A DNA stretch of 64,000 bases from Semisulcospira habei (GCA_036245525.1 BTPG01000005.1:181139838-181203837), one strand, 5' to 3'. Shown: positions 1 through 12,493, counted from the stretch's first letter. Notes: a model not told the origin generated them from the sequence alone. A program made the numbers and translations.

Positions 1-52
1 GTCTCCCCCGAACCCCCCAACCCCCCCCCCCCCTCCGCAACCCCCCCCCCCC

Positions 53-53
<1 letters not shown>

Positions 54-131
<78 letters not shown>
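54..131. repeat. (CT)n microsatellite
   Basis: Uninterrupted CT dinucleotides follow C-rich simple sequence at 10-50. No gene is seen before the first palindrome at 418. Confidence 0.95.
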
Positions 132-133
<2 letters not shown>

Positions 134-417
134 GCTTATTAATCCTTGAGAAATAGTTTCATTTCATTTATCTTACATCTACATCACTGGTAAACTAATC
201 AAGTTCATAAAAAAAATAACGATCGTTCTGCAGTCGGGAGAACGCGTATGTCCATTAATGAAGCACTTGTCACTGCATACAACTTTTATGGACTTCAAAC
301 GACCGACACATTCATCTTGAATCTGCATCAGTCAGCGATCAGAATATTATAATTATTCAAACGATATGCTCCAAACCAAGCAATCTGACATTACCCTTGA
401 ACTATCGCGGTCTCGAG

Positions 418-513
418 CAAATGTCCTCGGGGCCGACCGTCGGCCGCAGTGGGCCCGCGCACGGCCGTGCGCGGGCACACTGCGGCCGACGATCGGCCCC
501 GAGGACATTTGCC
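418..513. mobile_element. HP-F GC-rich palindrome
   Basis: The arms pair over about 40 bp: CAAATGTCCTCGGGGCCGAC on the left is matched by its reverse complement on the right, with two mismatches near the GGCCGAC core. The loop is only a few bases inside GCACGGCCGTGC. The stem is extremely CpG-rich. The same GGCCGA(C)GTCGGCC core recurs near 9.6, 35.0, 38.2 and 63.1 kb, so this is a dispersed MITE-like family with no coding capacity. Confidence 0.75.
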
Positions 514-822
514 GTATTGAAGACCCGAGTCCACACAAATACAGTGTGTCACGGCGACGGAGCTACATAAAGTGAGCTGCGAAAACAAGTCCACAACACA
601 CGCACGCTGCTTGAAAAGATTCTAAAGAGAGAGAAAAAAAAAAAAAAGCTTGACAAAGCACAAGAAAAAGATGTCTTGAGGCTGTAGTAAATTTATGGTC
701 TCCCTTTCACAGCACATAATACGCTGAAGACAAGGGGCACAAAGGTTGTGAGAAATTATGTCAGTACTGGGTGTCGGAACGACGACCTCTCCGGAAACAC
801 GCGAGGGAAATCTGATTAGCAG

Positions 823-900
823 GTCAGAGAGAGAGAGCGACCCAAGCTTGAGAGAGAGAGATAGAGAGAGAGGGAGAGAGAGAGAGACTCGGGGGGGGGG

Positions 901-984
<84 letters not shown>
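823..984. repeat. (GA)n microsatellite joined to a retroelement-like tail
   Basis: GA array with a G10-12 interruption near 892. It runs into GAAATGAAATGAATG and then ATAAAACTTTATTTTTCAA at about 997-1016. The same tail, also next to a (GA)n array, recurs at about 5684. Read on the minus strand it gives AATAAAG followed by simple repeats, as at a non-LTR 3' end. Confidence 0.8.
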
Positions 985-985
<1 letters not shown>

Positions 986-1183
986 GAAATGAATGAATAA
1001 AACTTTATTTTTCAAGGATACATGATTAGGTACATTCAATGACCTTTTTTCGTGTCCTTGCTAAACTATAGCATGCACGTAAACACACATACATATAATT
1101 TTATATATAAAAGTATACATAATAGTGAAACTGAAGTACAGGCAACAATAATTCCATTTCAAGTAGTAATCAATGCTCACATT

Positions 1184-1227
1184 ACACCACACACACACAC
1201 ACACATTCACACTGGTATATACCAGTC

Positions 1228-1272
<45 letters not shown>
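1184..1272. repeat. (AC)n microsatellite, interrupted
   Basis: Two AC runs are separated by a short unique segment (about 1205-1228). The array abuts a TGTTACG start at 1273. Confidence 0.9.
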
Positions 1273-2836
<1,564 letters not shown>

Positions 2837-3071
2837 ACACCAAGCAAAACATCGAACATTAAAAATATTATGATGTTATGCTGCAAAAGAAATGACAAAG
2901 AACACCTCAGCAAGTCTAAAGTATTATGATACATGAATATGAATAAGGAAATGTTTCTGGAGTCAATGACGGTATGTGAAAAAAAAAAAGATATGTTCTT
3001 AATAAATTTATGCAGTTGGTTCTTGATCGTTCGTAAAGAAGATGCTGCTTTAATGTCTGCAGAAACTGTGT

Positions 3072-3315
3072 TTCATAATTTTGCACCACAGTAGGAGAGG
3101 GACGTCTTGTAAATATCTAAGCGGGGCCTTGGTACTACCAGATTGTTCCCTGGTGTTCGACTAGCTCTCTGGGCAAGTGCGAACAAATTAGAGAGATACC
3201 CTGGTGAGTCTGAGAGGGTGATTTTGCGAATGAGTACCAACTTATAAATGAACTGCTTGTCAAGTGGTAGGATATCCAGCAGCTTGAACTTGTAATCAGT
3301 ACTAATGACTTGCAT
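3072..3315 (-). pseudogene. LINE-A C-terminal tail
   Basis: Encodes the typical CR1/L2 C-terminus (LPLDKQFIYKLV ... RPRLDIYKTSLSYCGAKL). After a TGA the same frame continues NTVSADIKAASSLRTIKN to about 3000, which is the normal end of such proteins. It is one frameshift away from the palm/thumb segment. Confidence 0.75.
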
Positions 3316-3355
3316 GAGTCTGTCAACGATTAATTTGATTGCCCGCCTGGCGAAT

Positions 3356-3946
3356 TCATCCTTTTGAGATTAGCATCACTGCTCCCATCCCAAACTGAGG
3401 AGGCATCATCCAAATGTGGCTGAATATGGGCACAGTAAAAGAGTTTCCTTGTTGGTTCGTTAGTAAACAAATCTTAATTTTGACAGTAAGCATAAGTTTT
3501 TTTGATATTGTTTTACATACTTTGGTAATATGGCTTTGCCAACACAGTTTGTCATCAATGATGATTCCAAGCACACGTTGTTCCTTGACTTGCTCAACAG
3601 ACTGCCCATTCAAATAGAGCTGTAGAGGAGGCGGGTTCAGCTGATGCTTTTGTCTAGTAGTAATTAACATACATTTGGTCTTAGTAGGATTCGGAATCAT
3701 ATATTTGTTTTGACACCATGTGGAAACATCATTCAGGCCGCTTTGTAGGGACTGGGTTATACAGGATACATCCGACGATGACACGTCAAGAGTTCCATCA
3801 TCAGCAAAGAGATTACAGGTTACACGGGGGTCGGATATATGTAAAGGAAGATCGTTTATAAAAACTGAAAATAATAATGGACCGAGGACGGATCCTTGTG
3901 GTACTCCGTGCTCTATCACCCCCTCACGTGAGTTTGTACCATTCAC
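3356..3946 (-). pseudogene. LINE-A reverse transcriptase, palm and thumb
   Basis: Contains HGVPQGSVLGPLLFSVFIND (motif B) and NLFADDG (motif C with both catalytic aspartates), then LGIIIDDKLCW in the thumb. The catalytic residues survive although the gene is broken on both sides. The last 40 residues read out of frame. The true C-terminus continues in another frame at about 3072-3315 with a PRPRLDIYKTSLSYCGAKL tail, and a TGA replaces the tryptophan usually found in the following WN motif. Molecular decay is therefore moderate. Confidence 0.85.
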
Positions 3947-4120
3947 ACAGACGTACTGTGTGCGCCCATTTAGATATGATGTAATGGAGGCAAGGGTGCC
4001 ATCACTCAGCTGATAGGCAGCAAGCCTTTTAATTAAAAGATCATGCTAGACAAGATCAAAAGCTTTAGAAAGGTCCAAAAATACCGCTCCAGTCATTTGC
4101 CCATTATTCATAGCAGTTAA

Positions 4121-4756
4121 TCATCTGTCAACCAGGTGAACCACAGCTGTGTGACAAGAATGTCCCCTACGAAAACCAGACTGTAGTGGATGAACGAGTT
4201 TGTATTTATCTAAGAAATGTTGTAAATGTTTGTGGATATGTCTTTCCATCGGTTTTGACAGAGTTGATAACAGAGAAATGGGTCTGAAATGGTTGGGGTC
4301 ATTTAAATCTTTTGTTTTAGGTTGCGGTATTACCTTTGCCGTGTTCAGACCAGACGGAAATTGTCCATGTTGTATGCAAAGGTTGTAGATGTATGTTAGC
4401 GATTCGACGACGTATGGCAGATCCATTTTAAGAACAGTGCTGCTAACTCCATCATGGCCAGATGTACGTTTACTCTTTAATGAAGAAATGGATTTTCCCA
4501 CTTCATAAATTGTTAAGAGCGGAATGTTGCAAGACGTGTTAGGTGTTAATCTTTCAGCACAAAACCTTTTTAGCTTTTCTGAAACATCAGACGGTTGACC
4601 AGGCGACATAAGATTATGTAGCAGTGTAGTGGCGGTAGAGAGAAAATCCTGATTAAACGTATCAGCTGATATTTTAGTGCACTGTGCGGTATTTCTGGAC
4701 CTCGTGAAGACGTTTATTGCACACGAAACAGAAACGATATCTTTTTTGCCGTTCAT
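4121..4756 (-). pseudogene. LINE-A reverse transcriptase, fingers region
   Basis: About 211 residues of the N-terminal RT domain. TSGHDGVSSTVLK (about residues 97-109), FRPISLLSTLSKPMER and LHPLQSGFRRGHSCHTA are the conserved finger-region blocks. The frame is closed by a stop just after LVDR. Past that stop the same frame continues with FLDLSKAFD (RT motif A), then meets a second stop about two codons further on. Between the endonuclease and this segment (4757-5171) the frame is broken but still recognisable, for example YRSLKRFNKDVFLHDLS. Confidence 0.85.
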
Positions 4757-5171
4757 GAGATGGTGAAAGTGAGACCTCTGAGCATTTCTAACTAAATATT
4801 TTATAAGGTTTCATTGTTTTCGGTAAGCCACAAAATTATTGCTCCTTTTATGATCGTCTCGGAGCTGCATGACATCCTTGATTTCATTGTTCAACCACGC
4901 GGGAAGTTGGGGATTTTTCACTCGTTTCTCTCTGAAAGGAGCATGTTTATCCAGAACCCAAGAAACAATCTGTACCATTCAGACAGAGCCTCGTTTGGGT
5001 CATCTTGGTTGTAAACTGTGTGGAAAGATACTTGACTTAGGTCGTGCAGAAATACGTCTTTGTTGAAGCGCTTCAAAGATCTATATCTAGTAGTTGTGTG
5101 CTGGTGTTTACGAAAAGTAGTATTTGCTTTCAATGCCCAGCCACAACACACAGGGTAATGATCACTAATCC

Positions 5172-5503
5172 CTATTGGGGCACTTCTACTCCCACTACCC
5201 TTGACTTATTAGTTGTGTAGATGTGGTCAATAAAGGTGGAGGAAGTAGGACTAACACGGGTAGCAAAAGTTACTAACTGCTTCAGTCCAAACATAGAAAT
5301 GGTACATTCCCAGGCAGGGTTATTCAGGAGCAAATTGATATTAAAGTCTCCCAAAATCAACATTTCTGATGTGGCCTTTCTGACCTTATCCATCATAACT
5401 GTAAATTCGTCATACCATTGAAATGTTGATGCTGGGTTTCTATAAACGTATTCGACGAGCACGGGACTAGATTTGTCTGCCCTCAACTCAATCCAGACAC
5501 ATT

Positions 5504-5505
<2 letters not shown>
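5172..5505 (-). pseudogene. LINE-A endonuclease domain (C-terminal half)
   Basis: This frame encodes the C-terminal half of an apurinic/apyrimidinic-type endonuclease. It has the catalytic LILGDFNI segment and IDHIYT. The open frame continues upstream of the first methionine to 5505 with conserved residues, so the 5' end is a truncation and not a real start. The next catalytic element, ISDHYPV, is present but in another frame, so there is a frameshift at about 5178. The enzyme would nick target DNA to prime reverse transcription. Non-functional. Confidence 0.8.
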
Positions 5506-5542
<37 letters not shown>

Positions 5543-5549
5543 AAGAGAG

Positions 5550-5643
<94 letters not shown>

Positions 5644-5683
5644 GATGATGATGATGATGAGATGATGATGATGATGATGATGA
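5506..5683. repeat. (GA)n then (GAT)n compound microsatellite
   Basis: GA array 5506-5641 followed by GAT repeats 5642-5683, then ATAAAACTTTATTTTTCAA. The unit order matches a minus-strand retroelement tail that has expanded. Confidence 0.9.
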
Positions 5684-5818
5684 TAAAACTTTATTTTTCA
5701 ACGGTAAAAAGTTTTCAAAAAAACGGCGACATCTGTTATCTCGTCGCTGAAGGAATGTGGCAACTGAAGGATGCGACGTAAAACAGAAGAAGAACAAACG
5801 TGCGTGTCAACAAAATAA

Positions 5819-5850
5819 AAGAGAGAGAGAGAGAGAGAAAGGGGGGGGGG

Positions 5851-5897
<47 letters not shown>

Positions 5898-5926
5898 GAT
5901 GAGAGAGAAGAAGAAGAAGAAGAAGT
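5819..5926. repeat. (GA)n and (GAA)n simple repeat
   Basis: GA runs flank a G10 tract and end in GAA repeats (about 5908-5925). Nothing coding. Confidence 0.9.
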
Positions 5927-6289
5927 AATATAAAAATGACGTCAATTAAATCTCCTATGAAAGAGACAGAAAGAAAGTGGTCAGCTTCATAGAGTGGACA
6001 CCTGTGTATAGCGTCCACACAGACTGACTTATGAACCCCCTTAATTTTTGCTGTATAAAGACCTTCTGTACCACTAGTCACATATATAGTGTGGTTTGGT
6101 TTGGTTGAGTAACGCTGTGGCGAAAAGCATTCGCCGAGGAAATTAAGGCAAACTCAAAAATTCTCCTCCTGAAACAAAAATTCATCAGCATTTTTGTTTT
6201 TTGTTTTACAGCGAAACTGACTACCAGACGCCGATTTTCTCGGAAATAACTGATAATTGCTCTATAATCATAATCACTAACAGTAGTGA

Positions 6290-6380
6290 GGTTACGTTTG
6301 CTACGAACGAGCGCGAAATCACGGCAGACAAGACACTCCAAACATCTCCAGGAATCGGTCATCGCGACAAACATCAGTAG
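6290..6380. mobile_element. HP-E left half, truncated
   Basis: GTGAGGTTACGTTTGCTACG, then AGACACTCCAAACATCTCC, matches the left arm of the HP-E family. The matching right arm is absent. The sequence is cut where the 6381-6849 element begins. Confidence 0.6.
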
Positions 6381-6849
6381 TGGCCACACAGGGCAATTGC
6401 TTCCGATGCATGTAGTAACTTTTCCGCCAGATTAATAGTTAAAAAAATTTCCTCCCCTTTTGCAATTTTTGTAGGGTGTAAAACTTCAATTTTGTGCCTT
6501 TTTTGGCGTTTTGAGCAACAAAAGGCATGACAGGTGGTGTGAAAAATAGCAAAATCTGGGTAATTTTAGTGTGTTCATGGGAGCCTAATTGGGGCATGTG
6601 CACGGTTGTATGCAGGCTTGCAGACGACAGACGACAGTTTTGTCATGGGGTAGGCCCTACTTGGTGCATTTGAGTGTTGTGAAAAACGCTAACTCTTATT
6701 TTTTTTAAGAATTGATGAAATAGCTTCTCCTGTGATGTGCTCCGCGTGGATTTTTTGTTTTGGCAGAAAAGTTCTTCGTTCATAGTTTTATGCTGCAAAG
6801 GCTAACAGTGTGTCAAAAGGGGGCGTAATCTAATTGCCCTGTGTGGCCA
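6381..6849. mobile_element. MITE with perfect 18-bp terminal inverted repeats
   Basis: The left end TGGCCACACAGGGCAATT (6381-6398) is exactly repeated in inverse at 6832-6849. The outermost TGGCCA is self-complementary, so it may be a 6-bp target duplication around 12-bp inverted repeats starting CACAGGGCAATT. The interior has no ORF. Superfamily not assigned. Confidence 0.7.
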
Positions 6850-7300
6850 GTATTTCAATGGGTTCGGCGCGTGCGTGTTTGCGTCGAGTTATTTTGAGCG
6901 TGAGAGAGGTAGGTGACAGTTTCCGCGTTGTAGTCAATCTGTGTGTCAGCTACCACTGCGAAGCCGGCCCAACGGATAATAATTATTATACCGACTCGTA
7001 AATTGTAGACATACACAGCAGGGGCTGACGGTTCTAAAATTGCGTAAGCTGGTCTGTAACTTCGAACCTTACGGCCTCAAGCCGTGAGGTTGGAAATCGG
7101 CACAGACTAGAGCATCATATATTTGTTCCTACAATAACCTTGGGCACAAAAATAGTAGTAGGCTTACTGCTGGATTGTGGTTTCGTTCCTATCATACAGG
7201 TGTATTGAAAATGTACTCAATGATTAGGCCACGGTAGAATGTGAAATCCACATAAAAAAAGGGGACTACCAAAAGTGTATAGAAGAGGAAAAAATATTAT
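6850..7300. other. No recognisable feature
   Basis: A small imperfect hairpin (about 7050-7095, with CTTACGGCCTCAAGCCGTGAG in it) is the only local structure seen. No coding frame or known repeat. Confidence 0.5.
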
Positions 7301-7302
7301 CC

Positions 7303-7362
7303 ATCCGCCCCCCCCCCCATCCCCCCACCGCCCCCCCCCCACACCGCCCCCCCCCCCCCCCC
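7303..7362. repeat. C-rich low-complexity tract
   Basis: Several C8-C16 runs. The glycine-rich minus-strand frame here is a composition artefact. Confidence 0.9.
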
Positions 7363-7550
7363 AACAACAAAAAATTAATAAAATAAAATAAAAATTAACA
7401 AACAAACAAAAATCTTTAAATGTGCCAACACAACACAGTGTATCTTAACGGGGTGTACTTGTCCGTTCTAAGCGCGTTTTTTTTTTTCCTTTCTGTGATG
7501 GTTCTTTCTTTAGAAGATACGTTTTTCTTAAACACTAACAACACTGAGTG

Positions 7551-7810
7551 GTGAGGTTACGTTTACGCGGAACAACTCCCCAAAACAGACGAGAGCAAAG
7601 CCACGGCGGATATCCAGCTTCTGCCAAAATCATAAGACAGCACTCCAGACTTTAGTCTCCAAGAGGCATAGATCCGCAATAGCCCTCCGGGCTATCGCGG
7701 ATCTATGCCTCTTGGATATATTTGGAGAGTTGTCTACGCTTATGGTCCAAGCTGATTACGATCTCGTTCGTTCTTAGGAGTCGTTCGTTGCAAACGAAAC
7801 TTCACTACTA
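7551..7810. mobile_element. HP-E palindromic element, full length
   Basis: Starts GTGAGGTTACGTTTACG and ends CAAACGAAACTTCAC. Nested inside is an HP-A-type stem (AAGAGGCATAGATCCGC) with a CCTCCGGG loop at about 7686-7692. Imperfect arms of about 125 bp. No ORF. Confidence 0.8.
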
Positions 7811-7914
7811 CTAGTACTGTTGTGCACGAAACTTCACTACTAGTACTGTTGTGCACGAAACTTCACTACTTGTACTGTTGTGCACGAAACTTCACTACTA
7901 GTACTGTTGTGCGT
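7796..7914. repeat. 29-bp tandem repeat, four copies
   Basis: Units begin GAAACTTCACTACTAGTACT at 7796, 7828, 7857 and 7886; the first is 32 bp with an extra CTA. The first unit overlaps the right end of the HP-E element, so the array grew out of the element terminus. Confidence 0.9.
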
Positions 7915-8124
7915 GCATGCTGCTAGGATAATAAACGTCCTTTCAAAAGTACTCGCTATCAAACTCAGTTCGAAAACCGATCAATCCATGAACCCGCTCG
8001 TGTTGGACGTATGCAGTTAGTAGTAAGGGACTAGAACGATTGCCCCATCAATCCGTCTGCGCATAAAAGGCCAAAGATACTCCGTGGCCCTGGAGGTGAA
8101 GAGGCTCAATTAGGGATAATTTAA

Positions 8125-8340
8125 TCTAAATTATACTGAGGCTAAAAACTTCAAATTTGTACACTGCCATATGCAAGCTACATATAGTACTTACAGATAA
8201 GGATATAGACCAATGGTTTTAGTTCAAGGGTGGTGCCAGAATAGCTTGGTGCCTATAGGCGCCAAGCTATTCTGGCACTACCCTTGAACTATTTTAGGGG
8301 TCATTTTTTTTACACACTGGTGTATTTCGAATGATAAGGG
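8125..8340. mobile_element. HP-B element, long-end subtype, TTAA-flanked
   Basis: Bounded by TTAA at 8121-8124 and 8341-8344. The central stem AGTTCAAGGGTGGTGCCAGA pairs across GCCTATAGGC. The outer parts (ATACTGAGGCTAAAA, TGGTGTATTTCGAATGAT) match copies at 16888 and 29225. Confidence 0.85.
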
Positions 8341-8424
8341 TTAAGCCTCCTGCAGGTGGAGATAAGCCTGATTTACATCGGTCCTCACATTCACACACTT
8401 TTCCCGTATACCGAGTAGTGTTTG

Positions 8425-8960
8425 TTATTGTTGCATGTTGTTTTTGTTGATGCTTTTGTTGATGTTGTTTTTGTTGATGTTGTTTTTGTTGATGTTGTTT
8501 TTGTTGATGCTTTTGTTGATGTTGTTTTTGTTGATGTTGTTTTTGTTGATGTTGTTTTGAGTTATTGTTGTGTTTTTATGTTGTTGTTTTTTGTTGCTGT
8601 TGTTGTGAGTTATTGTGTTTTTAGGTTGCTCTTGATGTTGTGAGTTATGTGTTGTGTGTTATTGCTGTATTTTTTTTTGTTGTTGTTGGTTTGTTTGTTT
8701 TGTGATGTTAGTTTTTGTTGTATGCGTTTTCATGTTGTTGTTGCTGGTGTTATTGTGAGTTGCTGTTGTGTGTTATGTTGTTGTGTGTTGTGTGATATTG
8801 TTGTTCGTTGCTGTGTGCCATTGCAGTGTTATTGTTTTGTGTTATTGTTGCGTTATTGTTGTGTGTTGTTGTGAGTTACTGTTGTGTGTTATTGCTGTAT
8901 TTGTTGTTGTGCGTTGTTGTTTTTGTGTTATTGTTGTTGATGTTGTTAAGTTATTGCTGC
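8425..8960. repeat. GTT-rich minisatellite
   Basis: GTTGTTTTTGTTGATG-type units at 8430-8560 decay into irregular GTT/TTG-rich sequence. The hydrophobic VDVVF-repeat frame is a by-product. Confidence 0.85.
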
Positions 8961-9039
8961 TGTGGAAGTTGGTGGTGATGATGCCTCACAAGTCAGTTTT
9001 AACCCTGTCACTATTGAGGAAAACAGAATACAAATCAGC

Positions 9040-9106
9040 GGGAAGAAACATAGATCCTCATGAGCCTCCGCAGTTGCGGGGGCTCATGAGGATCTATGCC
9101 TATTGA
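9040..9106. mobile_element. HP-A hairpin
   Basis: The stem ATAGATCCTCATGAGCC(T)CCGC pairs across a short AGTT loop. Left edge degenerate. Confidence 0.8.
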
Positions 9107-9299
9107 TGAAACCACTCTGTACCCGCGTTCCTTTGAGGGTGGTTGCTTTTTTAACGTTAAATTTACACATATTTACACGTATAAACTCAGTCGGCGTCCA
9201 CTTGCAGTGAAGGGGTTAAAGAAACTTCTGACTGTTTAGTTACAGTCCCACGTCTGTAACAGAAAGAGCCTCTCCTGGCCGAACATTGCCAAGAGACCG

Positions 9300-9394
9300 G
9301 GAGCCAGTTGCATGAGCGAGCTTAGTCCTGCGACAGCCACTGAGCAAGGTGCAGGACTAAGCTCGCTCATGCGACTGACCCCTGGCGGGATTCT
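9300..9394. mobile_element. HP-D hairpin, shortened centre
   Basis: GCATGAGCGAGCTTAGTCCTGC pairs with its reverse complement 30 bases later. The CCGC/GCGG centre of longer copies is missing. Confidence 0.8.
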
Positions 9395-9564
9395 CATGAG
9401 CCTCTGCGGGTCTCACAATAATGAGTCTTGCGGCGCAGCTGCCGCGAAGGCACAGTTGAACGTACGCAGGCCTGTCTCTTGTACGAACAGGTCATGTTTA
9501 CTTACTTATATTGAAATATTAATCTTGTCAGTGGTTTTCCTCAGTAAGCACAAGTTCACTGGAC

Positions 9565-9634
9565 AGACATCGGCCGCCGTTGGACCGCGCACACTGACGA
9601 CTGACGTGTGCGCGGCCCAACGGCGGCAGATGTC
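9565..9634. mobile_element. HP-F GC-rich palindrome
   Basis: GACATCGGCCGCCGTTGG pairs with CCAACGGCGGCAGATGTC; loop ACGACTGA. CpG-dense. Confidence 0.75.
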
Positions 9635-9639
9635 GGCAC

Positions 9640-10628
9640 GGTTTACGGGCTAATGACCTCTTTGCCGTGGTGGGTTATAGCAGAAGAAAGTGAAAGGGTG
9701 CGCCTTCTTACCCAACGTTGGCGAGTGTGTGTCGCCTGTTCCGGTTGCGTTGTAATAAGCGCGCCGCAGCCAAGTCCGCGATGTTGCCTTCTTCGACCTG
9801 CATTGTTCACGGGTAGTGCTGCGCAGTCCACACACCGTGACCGCACCGACCGCTAACGTACTCCTGTCACGCTCCACTGGCTTCCAACGTATCCAAGGTA
9901 CCCGGAAACTGAATCCACCACGAATCACAAACTAACTGCGGCTGACATCAGCTGTGCTGCCGTTTCCGACGTCAACGTGAATGGCGACACATTTTAACGC
10001 ACGAAACTGTGTACTGATACTCCCATTCAAGACGACTGAAAAAAAAATTTACGGAGTCGACTCATCTAGCATAGAGGGGAGTTTCACACGCTGTCTGCTC
10101 GGAACGCTGGCTAAAGATTGCCGTGCTTCCAACAGGTCGGGATCCAAGCTGGTTGTGTCGGCTGAATATCGGCCGAGAAGGAATCAATAAAATAATATAT
10201 AATTTAAATTTCAGCCGATTCCCTCAGCTCTCTCGCTGAATGAAGAAGTTGCAGAAGTTACTTGAAAAGTTTACCGCAATGACGAAATCGTGGAGACTTT
10301 CATCAGAGGTATGCCTTGCTAAACTTGACAGCCCAAGATTTCGTTACACGATCCACAGGAAAACGAAGGATAGAAGCACACTGACTGACGAACTGCGGGC
10401 GTGTAAACACGGAAACATCACAAACCATTATGCACTTGACCGACAGTGGTTTCAGTCGCACGGCAGGCCCAAACACAACTGATTCATTCACTCCTATACG
10501 CTAAGTCTTAAGTACAGCTTGCACCAAGTCCCGCCGCGCGCACATTACATGTACGACAGCGTTTGCACCAGCATACCGTAATCCGCTTAACCGATAAAGC
10601 CCTGAAACACGACAGGAAGATAAGTAAC
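9640..10628. other. No recognisable feature
   Basis: Unique-looking sequence about 1 kb long. Short open frames occur on both strands, but none shows a motif, a splice context I trust or similarity to the repeats here. Confidence 0.5.
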
Positions 10629-10717
10629 GACCATGAAAGTTCAAGGGTGGTGTCAGAACAGCTTGGCGCCCCCAGGCGCCAAGCTGTTCTGACACCACCC
10701 TTGAACTATCATGGTCA
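10629..10717. mobile_element. HP-B hairpin
   Basis: GACCATGAAAGTTCAAGGGT pairs with the right arm across a CCCAGG loop. Both arms carry GTTCTGACAC instead of the commoner ATTCTGGCAC, so the change is matched on both sides. Confidence 0.85.
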
Positions 10718-10765
10718 GTCGATCCGTCCACGGCATTTTCAAGGCGCCACTTTTTTTTTTTTTAA

Positions 10766-11052
10766 ATAGCTATTCTGGCATCACCCTTGAACGATCAAGG
10801 TCGACCTGTGAACGGCATTATCATGCAGTCCTCTAAGGCGCCAAGCTATTCCGGCACCATCCTTGAACTATCATGGTCGTCCTGTCCGAGGCTACGGCAC
10901 TGTCAAGGCGCCAAGCTGTTCTGGCATCACCCTTGAACTATCATGGTCGACCAGTTCAAGTTTCGGCGGCATTGTCAGTGCATGACTCCTTCAACACACC
11001 ACTGAAGCAGCGGCTATTCTGACACCGCCCTTGAACTGTCATGTTCGACATG
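10766..11052. repeat. Array of HP-B right-arm fragments
   Basis: Four degenerate right arms, each ending CCCTTGAAC(T)ATCATGGTCG or similar, lie at about 10766-10806, 10836-10882, 10904-10953 and 11011-11052. They share orientation and lack left arms. Confidence 0.7.
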
Positions 11053-11200
11053 TCTGAGTCCGGCGTTGTCATATAATCCCTGAGAAATCAACAGCCAAAC
11101 TGCTAATTTCAACCCTGGGGCTCAGTGTGTTACCCGTAGTTGTGTGCAAGTCTGATCGCAAGGACCCGCGGGTGACCGACCGCCTGCAGATTTCCTTTAA

Positions 11201-11306
11201 CCCTGTGCGTGTCTGTAGCGGTTTCAGTTTGTCGCGATGATTCCTGTAGGATGTCAGAGTGGTGTTATTCCTGTAGGAATCATCGCAGACGAAACCCGCT
11301 AAAGGT
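11201..11306. mobile_element. HP-C palindrome with enlarged loop
   Basis: Starts TTAA-CCCTGTGCGTGTCTGTAGCGG and ends CCGCTAAAGGTTAG. The stem contains TCGCGATGATTCCTGTAGGA and an inverted partner. Right TTAA mutated to TTAG. Confidence 0.65.
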
Positions 11307-11309
11307 TAG

Positions 11310-11690
11310 AAACAAGTTATTGAAAAACTGATGTGTGCCTCTGCACAGCCAAAGGACACGCATTCACTTTGTCAATCAAAATTCATTTTCACAAACGGCT
11401 AAACCACTTCATTTGTCAGTGCTCGCTGGTCGAGCTTCTGACATCTTTGATAAACCCTTGACTTGTAGTGGTCACTGCTTGTCAGTGTGTTTGTCAAATC
11501 TCCGCTAACTCCTTAATTGAGAGTGATCGCTGTTTAAGTGTGTCAATAAAATCAGTCTGCCAGTTCAGTCAACGTCAGAGCCCCTGCCGTCTGAGGAACA
11601 AGGATACAGTGTTACGTCAGCAAAGAGGCATGGAGTCTCGCGATCGGCCCGCGCATTTTTCTATCATCTGGATTTTTTTTAAACAGTGAA
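11310..11690. other. No recognisable feature
   Basis: Weak direct similarity between about 11420-11500 and 11505-11545 (both hold a TCAGTGTGTTTGTCAA-like string). No gene. Confidence 0.4.
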
Positions 11691-11698
11691 GTAGTTAA

Positions 11699-12070
11699 CC
11701 CCATTTAACCCCACGGACGCATTTCCCCAAAAAAACATTTTCGGTGTTAAATAGTGACTTTGAACCAGCTGTAGGAGCCGGCTAGACCATGATAATTCAA
11801 GGGTAGTGCCAGATGAGCTTGGCACTACCCTTGAATTATCATGGACAATCCGGCTATAGTAATTTAAAGGTAGTGCCAGTTTAGCTTGGCGCCTGATGGC
11901 CCTTTCCACATCTCTGTCGCAGCCTGTCAAAGACCATGATAATTCAAGGGTAGTGCCAGATGAGCTTGGCGCCTGAAGGCGCCAAGCTCATCTGGCACTA
12001 CCCTTGAATTATCATGGTCAATACGGCATGGTCAATCCATCTCCTGCTGTAGGGCATTGGGGCTAAATGG
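11699..12070. mobile_element. Compound HP-B element, three cores between TTAA ends
   Basis: Between TTAA at 11695 and 12071 lie a short complete hairpin (11785-11848), a left-arm remnant (about 11855-11893) and a complete hairpin (11932-12020). Both complete copies carry AGATGAGCTT on the left, and the second has AAGCTCATCT on the right, a matched variant. Confidence 0.75.
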
Positions 12071-12074
12071 TTAA

Positions 12075-12490
12075 TGAGAACACGATTGTTCATCGGCAGG
12101 TTTTATTTTTATGTGTGTTAAAAACAACAATAAAACGCTCACGTGGCTGATTACCCAAACATTAAACGCAGAAACCGGTGATCGTGAATCGTAAACAAAA
12201 GCGATCATCAACACGCACCTAACTACAGCCTGTCCGTGCATGTGCACCAACTAGACATCGTCCGTGTCATTTTGCCAGTGGTAGATACGGATGACGTAAT
12301 ACTCTGAAACTGAAACTGCCTAAACAGCGCAGGGGAAACTCCTTATCTGACACTTAACATTGTCATGTCAAAGTGTCAAGATAAACAGTAATAACAAGTG
12401 CATTGTATTTGTAATCAAGTCTTGAAACCACGTTATATCACACTATGGGGCATTGACTGACACCAGGGTTTACGCATACCCTGAGTAAGA
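12075..12490. other. No recognisable feature
   Basis: Unique sequence, AT-rich in parts. No repeat or coding signal seen. Confidence 0.4.
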
Positions 12491-12493
12491 TTA

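Larger units (their letters stand above)
2985..5505 (-). mobile_element. LINE-A, decayed CR1/L2-like non-LTR retrotransposon
   Basis: On the minus strand this reads endonuclease C-terminus, RT, then a C-terminal tail, followed by a short 3' region with an A/T run near 2980. It is 5'-truncated at 5505, where sequence passes directly into (GA)n. Protein order and motifs (GDFN, ISDH, KAFD, VPQGSVLGP, FADD) match CR1/L2-type elements. Several stops and frameshifts show it is dead. The clade assignment is by motif style only. Confidence 0.85.

Noticed and set aside
823..1000. Arg/Glu-repeat protein
   Set aside because: Translation of (GA)n; identical artefacts occur at every GA/CT array.
8422..8643. 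Hydrophobic VDVVF-repeat protein
   Set aside because: Product of a GTT-rich minisatellite; no signal, neighbours or codon bias to support a gene.
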